Shown here in pieces: positions 1 through 4,439 of a DNA stretch of 7,202 nt. This stretch comes from an uncultured Clostridia bacterium (GTDB taxonomy: Bacteria > Bacillota > Clostridia > UBA1381). The position numbers were made by a program, and so were the translations under genes. Position 1 is the stretch's first letter; every line of letters starts with the position of its first letter. The stretch covers positions 1 through 7,202 of the forward strand of contig CAKSJF010000094.1 of NCBI GenBank assembly GCA_934462945.1, in the 5' to 3' direction. Below the pieces are notes generated by a model. It saw nothing but the letters and a program-made list of their open reading frames with translations. It was not told the DNA's origin and searched no databases.

Positions 1-55
1 AAGGCGATCATCCGATACAGTTTTTACATGACGCAGCCACGATCACTCGGTTTCC

Positions 56-78
56 GTAGGGGCGGATAGCATCCGCCC
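56..78 (+). repeat. REP-like palindromic repeat, copy 1 (class A)
   Basis: A GTAG tetranucleotide is followed by a perfect 8-bp hairpin: GGGCGGAT, loop AGC, ATCCGCCC. The same stem with a changed loop recurs at 3014, 3060 (inverted), 7117 (inverted) and 7189. It lies 26 nt downstream of the cysK stop codon, so it would be in the 3' end of the cysK transcript. There is no T-tract after it on the minus strand, so it is not a standard intrinsic terminator. A GTAG tetranucleotide next to a short palindrome is the hallmark of REP elements mobilised by RAYT (TnpA_REP) transposases; that origin is inferred here. Confidence 0.75.
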
Positions 79-104
79 GAAACCCTGGCAACACCATATT
101 CTTT

Positions 105-1037
105 TTAATCCTCTGAAAACATTGGTGTGGAGAGATATCTCTCGCCGGTATCCGGGAGCAAGGCAACAATGACTTTTCCCTGGTTCTCCGGACGCTTTGC
201 AAGTTCCGCAGCAGCAAAGACAGCTGCGCCGGAGGAAATGCCAACCAGCACGCCCTCGCCTCTTGCCAGAGCCTTTCCGGTTTTGAATGCGTCCTCATTT
301 TCTACCGTGATGATTTCATCATAAATTTTTGTATTCAGCGTGTCCGGTACAAAGCCTGCGCCGATTCCCTGAATCTTATGCGGACCTGCTGTTCCCTTGG
401 ATAATACCGGCGATCCGGCAGGCTCTACGGCAACAACCTTAACATTCGGATTCTGAGATTTTAAATATGCGCCAACACCGGAAATCGTTCCGCCCGTGCC
501 AACACCTGCAACAAAGATATCAACCTTGCCGTCCGTATCCTCCCAGATTTCCGGACCTGTGGTCTTCTGGTGAATTTCCGGATTTGCCATATTGGTAAAC
601 TGGCTTGGAATGAAGCTGCCCGGGGTCTGCGCTGCCAGTTCTTCTGCCTTGGCAATCGCACCTTTCATGCCCTTTGCGCCATCGGTTAACACGATTTTTG
701 CGCCGTAGGCTTTCAGTAAATTTCTCCGCTCCACGCTCATCGTCTCCGGCATGGTCAGAATAATCTGATATCCTCTGGACGCTGCAACCGACGCAAGTCC
801 GATTCCTGTGTTTCCGCTGGTCGGCTCAATAATAACCGCACCCGGCTTTAACAGTCCCTTTGCCTCCGCATCGTCAATCATCGCCTTTGCAATACGATCC
901 TTTGCACTCCCTGCCGGATTGAAATATTCCAGCTTTGCTAACAGCGTTGCGGAAAGGTTATGCTCCTTTTCGTAATTGCTCAATTCCAAAAGTGGTGTCT
1001 TTCCGATTAAGTCTGTGATTTTCTTGTAGGTTTTCAT
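105..1037 (-). CDS. cysK: Cysteine synthase A (O-acetylserine sulfhydrylase)
   Basis: PLP-dependent enzyme of the cytosol that makes L-cysteine from O-acetyl-L-serine and sulfide, the last step of sulfur assimilation. The 310-residue length is normal for CysK. Visible landmarks are the PLP-lysine motif NPAGSAKDR (K46), the substrate loop TSGNTG (73-78), QFTNMANP (146-153), the PLP phosphate loop GTGGT (180-184), the CysK-type GPHKIQGIGAGF (218-229) and GISSGA (266-271). QFTNMANP has Met where Pro is usual. An in-frame ATG at 1070 would add 11 residues, but the ATG at 1037 has a good ribosome site (AAAGGATG, 6 nt upstream) and gives the family's usual N-terminus (MKTYKKITDLIGKTPLLEL). The gene is monocistronic in view, diverges from the GH20 gene, and has its own strong promoter with an overlapping palindrome. 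Confidence 0.97.
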   Translation of the reverse strand: MKTYKKITDLIGKTPLLELSNYEKEHNLSATLLAKLEYFNPAGSAKDRIAKAMIDDAEAKGLLKPGAVIIEPTSGNTGIGLASVAASRGYQIILTMPETMSVERRNLLKAYGAKIVLTDGAKGMKGAIAKAEELAAQTPGSFIPSQFTNMANPEIHQKTTGPEIWEDTDGKVDIFVAGVGTGGTISGVGAYLKSQNPNVKVVAVEPAGSPVLSKGTAGPHKIQGIGAGFVPDTLNTKIYDEIITVENEDAFKTGKALARGEGVLVGISSGAAVFAAAELAKRPENQGKVIVALLPDTGERYLSTPMFSED

Positions 1038-1073
1038 GTAAATCATCCTTTCTTTTTTATGTAACTTCAAAAC

Positions 1074-1106
1074 ATATAATACCTATCTGATTTATGGGTA
1101 TTATAT
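1074..1106. promoter_or_regulatory. Palindromic operator over the cysK -10 and start site
   Basis: A 33-bp imperfect palindrome: the outer arms ATATAATACC and GGTATTATAT are perfectly complementary. Inside them, AT/AT also pair after one mismatch, leaving a short unpaired centre. It covers the -10 hexamer and the expected start site, so a bound protein would block RNA polymerase. The ATACC...GGTAT half-sites resemble operators of Rrf2-family cysteine regulators (CymR-like) of Firmicutes, as I remember them; the identity of the regulator is inference. The site could also form a hairpin in the leader RNA. Confidence 0.6.
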
Positions 1107-1128
1107 CACATTCATTCTCCCTTGTCAA
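1100..1128 (-). promoter_or_regulatory. cysK promoter (sigma-A/70 type)
   Basis: On the minus strand TTGACA (1128-1123) and TATAAT (1105-1100) match both consensus hexamers perfectly with an ideal 17-nt spacer. Transcription would start near 1093, giving a leader of about 55 nt before the cysK ATG. So strong a core promoter suggests that expression is set by repression, which fits the palindrome overlapping the -10 box. Confidence 0.88.
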
Positions 1129-1156
1129 TACTTTTTTTGAAAAAATTTTGTTTTTA

Positions 1157-1185
1157 TTGAAATTTTTTTTACAATATGATATGAT
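1157..1185 (+). promoter_or_regulatory. Promoter of the hexosaminidase gene
   Basis: TTGAAA (1157-1162) and TATGAT (1180-1185) are separated by 17 nt, each close to the sigma-A consensus. Upstream lies a run of A and T tracts (about 1131-1170) that could act as an UP-like element. Transcription would begin near 1192, just before the AGGAGG ribosome site (1194-1199, 8 nt from the ATG), so the leader would be very short. TATAAA at 1185-1190 is a weaker alternative -10. Confidence 0.6.
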
Positions 1186-1207
1186 ATAAATATAGGAGGA
1201 TAGAATC

Positions 1208-2881
1208 ATGATACCAAATGTAAAAAACCAACAATTTACCGACGGCTTTGCGGATTGCAAGGCGATTTCCTGGAAGTTTGCAGCCGGGACAGATGAGCGG
1301 GTAAGTCAGGAAGCATACCGTATTTGCAAAAGCACAGAAAACGGCATATCAGCGTCGGTTTCGCATAAGGACGGAGATTCGGAAAGCTATGAACTGACCA
1401 TTACACCGGACGAAATCAAAATCTGTTCGGACAGCGCGCAGGGTGCATTTTATGCCCTGCAGACCTTAAAACAGCTATTGTCTGAGAACGCAGAAAAGGT
1501 ACGCTGTCAGCAGATTACAGACGCGCCGGACATGAAATACCGCGGCTTTTATCAGGATGTGACGCGCGGAAAAATCCCCACGCTGGAAACCCTGAAAAAC
1601 TTAGCTGACACCATGGCATGCTACAAAATGAATTCTCTCCAGCTTTATGTGGAGCATGTGTTTGAATTTCGCGAATACGAATTTTGCCGCGAGCAATTAG
1701 GATATTTAACGAAAGAAGAAATCCGGGAGCTTGACCGCTACTGCAAGACGAAATTTATCGATCTTGTTCCCTCTGTTTCTCTGTTCGGACATTTATACCA
1801 CCTGTTATCGAACGAAAAATACCGTCATTTATCCGAACTGCCGGACTATCAGCCGACCAGGCACTACTGGTTGGAGCGCATGCAGCACCATACCATTAAC
1901 CCGACCTTAGAGGAAAGCTTTTCTGTGATCAAAAGCCTGATTGACCAGTATTTAGAGGTCAGCACAAGCGATTATTTTAACATCTGCTGTGATGAAACCT
2001 TTGACCTCGGCACAGGCGCAAATGCCGGAAAGGACAAGGGAAAGCTTTACTTTGACTTTGTAAAAAAGATTATTACATATCTCCGCGGAAAGGGAAAAAC
2101 CGTGATGATGTGGGGCGATATTATTCTACAGCATCCGGAATATATCGAACAGCTGCCAGACGGTGTGATCTTCTTAAATTGGGGATATGATCAGAACCCG
2201 GACGAAGAACAGTACAAAAAAGTTGCAGAAAGCGGCAAGGAACAGATTCTCTGCCCGGGAACAAGTTCCTGGAACGCGTTTACCGAGCATGTGGACGTGG
2301 AGGAAGGAAACATCTCCGCATTGGCAGCCTACGGACATAAATATCACGCAACCGGGATTCTGAACACCAACTGGGGCGACTGGGGCAATATCGCAAGCCT
2401 TTCCATGGCAATGTACGGCATGGTATTGGGTGCGGCTCTTGCGTGGAGCAAGGAGACAACCGCCGACGACACATTCCGCGCCGAAGCTTCACAGCTGCTA
2501 TTTGGAAACCGTGATATGGTGGCAATTTTAAAGGAGCTTTCCGCAATCCGTTATGCCACAGACTGGGAAAAGGTTGTGGATGGACATTCAGACCGCGTTG
2601 TCAGTGCGGAGGACTATGAAAAGCATCTGGCGCTTTGCCGCGATTGCCTGAAAAAGGTAAAGAATCTTACATTCCGTGATGAACTGGTAAAACGGGAAGC
2701 CATCAGTGCCATTGAGGGGTATGAGATGATGCTGTCGCTCTGCGCAAATGCAGACGAATTGACCGTCTCCGGAAAATTTGACATTCCGGCATGGCTGGAA
2801 GAATATAAAGCCCTCTGGCTGATCCGGAATAAACCAAGCGAATTGGATGAACTGGTTCGTGTCATTAAAAAATGGTTTTAA
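1208..2881 (+). CDS. GH20-type beta-N-acetylhexosaminidase, cytoplasmic
   Basis: Exo-glycosidase that would remove terminal beta-linked N-acetylhexosamine from imported oligosaccharides. Of 557 residues, about 1-105 form an N-terminal GH20b-like alpha/beta domain (ending SAQGAFYALQTLKQLL). The catalytic barrel starts near residue 109 with KYRGFYQDVTRGKIPTLETL. The Asp-Glu pair of GH20 is D262-E263 in NICCDETFDLG: in this family Asp positions the substrate acetamido group and Glu is the acid/base. FGH (193-195), MMWGD (W302) and NTNWGDWG (W389, W392) are further active-site motifs. The last ~110 residues are a helical tail. There is no signal peptide or anchor, so it should act inside the cell. 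The start is fixed by AGGAGG 8 nt upstream. No transporter or amino-sugar gene is adjacent, so the natural substrate is unknown; relatives include GcnA-type enzymes. Confidence 0.88.
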   Translation: MIPNVKNQQFTDGFADCKAISWKFAAGTDERVSQEAYRICKSTENGISASVSHKDGDSESYELTITPDEIKICSDSAQGAFYALQTLKQLLSENAEKVRCQQITDAPDMKYRGFYQDVTRGKIPTLETLKNLADTMACYKMNSLQLYVEHVFEFREYEFCREQLGYLTKEEIRELDRYCKTKFIDLVPSVSLFGHLYHLLSNEKYRHLSELPDYQPTRHYWLERMQHHTINPTLEESFSVIKSLIDQYLEVSTSDYFNICCDETFDLGTGANAGKDKGKLYFDFVKKIITYLRGKGKTVMMWGDIILQHPEYIEQLPDGVIFLNWGYDQNPDEEQYKKVAESGKEQILCPGTSSWNAFTEHVDVEEGNISALAAYGHKYHATGILNTNWGDWGNIASLSMAMYGMVLGAALAWSKETTADDTFRAEASQLLFGNRDMVAILKELSAIRYATDWEKVVDGHSDRVVSAEDYEKHLALCRDCLKKVKNLTFRDELVKREAISAIEGYEMMLSLCANADELTVSGKFDIPAWLEEYKALWLIRNKPSELDELVRVIKKWF

Positions 2882-2921
2882 AAAACAGGGCTGTCTATCT
2901 TGTATGACAGCCCTGTTTTTT
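2881..2921 (+). terminator. Rho-independent terminator after the hexosaminidase gene
   Basis: A perfect 15-bp stem: AAAAACAGGGCTGTC (2881-2895), 10-nt loop, GACAGCCCTGTTTTT (2906-2920), with the T-run forming the 3' arm. It starts on the last base of the TAA stop codon. Because the 5' arm begins with five A residues, it should also terminate minus-strand transcripts arriving from the convergent flavodoxin side. Confidence 0.95.
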
Positions 2922-3013
2922 AAAGTTCTCCACTTATTTTTTAGATTAATTTTTGCAGTCTCTTTATGCTATCATGTTTTTATCGAATGTAACGTTTTAA
3001 GTGGGACGAGGCG

Positions 3014-3036
3014 GTAGGGGCGGATATTATCCGCCC
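3014..3036 (+). repeat. REP-like palindromic repeat, copy 2 (class A)
   Basis: GTAG (3014-3017) followed by the hairpin GGGCGGAT, loop ATT, ATCCGCCC, with a perfect stem. It forms an inverted pair with the copy at 3060-3082, separated by 23 nt; the pair resembles a BIME (two REPs in opposite orientation). Confidence 0.8.
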
Positions 3037-3059
3037 AAATTCTTTTATCCGGCAGAAGC

Positions 3060-3082
3060 GGGCGGATAATATCTGCCCCTAC
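3060..3082 (-). repeat. REP-like palindromic repeat, copy 3 (class A, inverted)
   Basis: Read on the minus strand: GTAG (3082-3079), then GGGCAGAT, loop ATT, ATCCGCCC. One base in the stem differs from copy 2. Copies 2 and 3 are inverted relative to each other, so transcripts across 3014-3082 could fold either as two small hairpins or as one long one. Confidence 0.8.
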
Positions 3083-3243
3083 GCGAGGTTATTTTATTGA
3101 TAAATTAAATTCAATATTAAGTGAATGATCTTGTATGAGAAACAAAAGGCGTTTCCAGGCAATTCAAAACAGAGAATGCAAGAATTAAATGAAAACACTT
3201 GTACCCTATAATTGAAGTGTAAAGATTTAATAAAAACAAGGTA

Positions 3244-3269
3244 GTAGGGGACGGTGTCTGCACCGTCCC
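3244..3269 (+). repeat. REP-like palindromic repeat, class B
   Basis: GTAG (3244-3247) precedes a perfect 9-bp stem: GGGACGGTG, loop TCTG, CACCGTCCC. The layout matches the class A copies (GTAG then GGG...CCC hairpin) but the stem sequence differs, suggesting a second family of the same kind of element. It lies 19 nt past the flavodoxin stop codon on the opposite strand and may stabilise or weakly terminate that mRNA. Confidence 0.6.
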
Positions 3270-3288
3270 ACAAATCTATTTACAGTTT

Positions 3289-3714
3289 TTATTTTGCCGC
3301 GTCCTCGCCAAGTTTTCTGCACTGTGCCAATGCGTCGTCATCCGGTGTTTCATTCACCGTCAGACCCTCACATGGGAGCGTTGCGCCGGCATCGCGGGTG
3401 CGTTCTTCCCAATTCCGCATCCATTCGCCGTCGCCCCAGCCGTAAGAACCGAAAAGGTAGACAGTTTTTCCGGAAAGCTTTCCCTCCAGTTCGGTGAAGA
3501 ACGGTTCAAACTCGTCCTCCTCCAAAACCTCTGCGCCCATTGCCGGGCAGCCGAGAATCAAAACATCATAACCTGCCGCATCATCTGCGGAAATCTCGGT
3601 CACGGTGAATAATGCTGCGTCCTGCGAAACACTTTTTGCACCCTCGGCAATTGCCTCTGCCATTGCCTCGGTGTTCCCTGTTCCGCTCCAATAGATAATT
3701 GCTGTTTTTTTCAT
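3289..3714 (-). CDS. Flavodoxin (short-chain, FMN-binding)
   Basis: Small soluble electron carrier that typically replaces ferredoxin when iron is short. The 141 residues are the normal length for a clostridial short-chain flavodoxin. The FMN phosphate loop is WSGTGNTE (9-16). The two isoalloxazine loops are GCPAMGAEVLEEDEFEPF (55-72) and FGSYGWGDGEWMRNW (88-102), with candidate flavin-stacking residues M59 and W93/W98. The start has a strong GGAGG site (3723-3727). It is the last gene of the iron cluster, 47 nt after the DUF2325 gene. A DtxR-like palindrome 16 nt before its start suggests that it also has its own regulated promoter. Partner enzymes cannot be read from this window. Confidence 0.93.
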   Translation of the reverse strand: MKKTAIIYWSGTGNTEAMAEAIAEGAKSVSQDAALFTVTEISADDAAGYDVLILGCPAMGAEVLEEDEFEPFFTELEGKLSGKTVYLFGSYGWGDGEWMRNWEERTRDAGATLPCEGLTVNETPDDDALAQCRKLGEDAAK

Positions 3715-3730
3715 AATAATGCCCTCCTTT

Positions 3731-3748
3731 GGTTAGTTTTAACTAACC
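3731..3748. promoter_or_regulatory. DtxR-like operator upstream of the flavodoxin gene
   Basis: GGTTAGTTTTAACTAACC has two perfectly complementary 8-bp arms around a 2-nt centre and sits 2 nt upstream of the AAAGGAGG ribosome site. The TTAG...CTAA arms match the general form of DtxR/IdeR-type iron boxes (TTAGGTTAG...CTAACCTAA). A TTGACA (3772-3767, minus strand), inside the end of the DUF2325 gene, would place a poor -10 (GGGTTA or GGTTAG) on the palindrome. Binding would then cover the promoter and ribosome site. That a DtxR-type protein binds here is inference; the nearest candidate is encoded at 4071-4439. Confidence 0.6.
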
Positions 3749-3761
3749 CATGCCTAAAAAT

Positions 3762-4046
3762 TTATCTGTCAAAATATCCGCGAAGCGCCTCATTGAGCGC
3801 ACTGCCGCTGGATGAATTGCAGTGCTTTAAATAAGCTCCGGTTTTTTCTGCCTGTTGCGAGGCAATTGAAACCATTTTGTGTGCCACCGTTCCGGTAAAC
3901 ACAACCACCATATCCGGACTGCCGATCTGGTTTTTAAAATCTGCCGGACATTGGGTGAAAACCTTGCATTTACAGCCGTATTTCTTGCAGATTTCTTTAT
4001 ATTTGCAGTGCATGCGGTCATGTCCGCCGACAATTACAATACTCAT
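3762..4046 (-). CDS. DUF2325 family protein, Cys-rich
   Basis: A 94-residue cytosolic protein recognised as DUF2325 by its opening MSIVIVGGHDR, by VVVFTGTVAHKM near residues 47-58, and by the C-terminal SSSGSALNEAL. The biochemical role of the family is unknown to me. The N-terminal half carries many cysteines (C14, C20, C25, C27, C33, with C76 later) plus H9 and H13, a pattern that could bind metal or a cluster (inference). A strong ribosome site, AAAGGAGG, precedes the ATG. It lies 24 nt after the DtxR-fold regulator and upstream of flavodoxin, so it is very likely co-transcribed with the iron genes. Confidence 0.88.
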   Translation of the reverse strand: MSIVIVGGHDRMHCKYKEICKKYGCKCKVFTQCPADFKNQIGSPDMVVVFTGTVAHKMVSIASQQAEKTGAYLKHCNSSSGSALNEALRGYFDR

Positions 4047-4070
4047 GTTCTCCTCCTTTCCGACCTTTTT

Positions 4071-4439
4071 CTATATTTTTTGCAGAATAAAGTCTATCAT
4101 TCTCTTTGCGTTTTCCTCGGTCAGCGAGCAGAGACAGCAGACTGCGTCTCTCCTCGCATTTTCCAGGCTGCTCCCCAGGTTTTCGCGAAAAAACCGGAAC
4201 AGAATTAAATAGGTTAAATAAAGCTCTCCTGCAAAGACTGCGCCCTTTTGAGTGAACACAATGCTTCCATCCTCCGAGCGCTCAATCATTTCCTCCGAAA
4301 TCAGTTTCGGAAGCATGAGCGAAACACTTGCTTTTTTCACACCGAGCGCCTTGGCAATATCAATGCCGCGCACGCTCTTGCCCTGATTTCCAAGCTCATA
4401 GATGATAAACAGATATTTCTTTTTCGTTTCCTCTAACAT
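4071..4439 (-). CDS. DtxR-fold transcriptional regulator lacking the usual metal ligands
   Basis: A 122-residue DNA-binding protein of the DtxR/MntR type. The winged helix is clear: KKYLFIIYEL (7-16), then VRGIDIAKALGVKKASVSLMLPKL (23-46) and a wing ending in FTQKG. A helical dimerisation segment follows; there is no SH3-like domain. Compared without gaps to C. diphtheriae DtxR (from memory), the primary-site ligands M10, C102, E105 and H106 become K8, V100, L103 and C104. The ancillary-site ligands H79, E83 and H98 become Y77, F81 and R96. Three cysteines (C101, C102, C104) occupy the primary-site region. Sensing by thiols, a cluster or another metal is therefore possible. The start is set by helix 1 and an AGGGGGG site; it begins inside the ATPase gene (44-nt overlap). 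A likely target is the palindrome at 3731. Confidence 0.85.
   Translation of the reverse strand: MLEETKKKYLFIIYELGNQGKSVRGIDIAKALGVKKASVSLMLPKLISEEMIERSEDGSIVFTQKGAVFAGELYLTYLILFRFFRENLGSSLENARRDAVCCLCSLTEENAKRMIDFILQKI

Larger units (their letters stand above)
2922..3288. other. Non-coding gap between convergent genes, carrying REP-like repeats
   Basis: No convincing coding region is present on either strand. The stretch is AT-rich apart from three GC-rich hairpin repeats (3014, 3060, 3244), listed separately. TATAAT at 3207-3212 has no acceptable -35 partner. The flavodoxin gene enters from the right and has no standard terminator. The hairpin at 3248-3269, 19 nt past its stop, is followed on the minus strand only about 10 nt later by TTGTTTTTATT, so it is at best a weak terminator. 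Confidence 0.6.

Noticed and set aside
56..78. The class A hairpin as an intrinsic terminator for cysK
   Set aside because: No T-tract follows the stem on the minus strand, and the same unit recurs elsewhere with a fixed GTAG, pointing to a dispersed repeat.
8..298. 96-residue open frame on the minus strand at the left edge
   Set aside because: It overlaps the 3' end of cysK in another frame, runs through the REP-like repeat and has no recognisable motif.
1038..1070. N-terminal extension of cysK from the ATG at 1070
   Set aside because: The 11 added residues (MKLHKKERMIY) contain the ribosome site of the 1037 start and are not typical of CysK.
1131..1170. A- and T-tracts in the divergent intergenic region as a terminator
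   Set aside because: There is no GC-rich stem before the T-runs and no transcript is expected to end there; they fit better as AT-rich promoter-upstream DNA.
1057..1260. 67-residue minus-strand frame across the cysK/hexosaminidase gap
   Set aside because: It covers both promoters and the start of the hexosaminidase gene, is low-complexity and resembles no protein I know.
3014..3269. CRISPR array
   Set aside because: The repeats are palindromic, inverted, of two sequence classes and irregularly spaced, with no cas genes in the window.
3254..3497. Plus-strand frames opposite the flavodoxin gene
   Set aside because: They are antisense shadows of flavodoxin with no ribosome site or motif.
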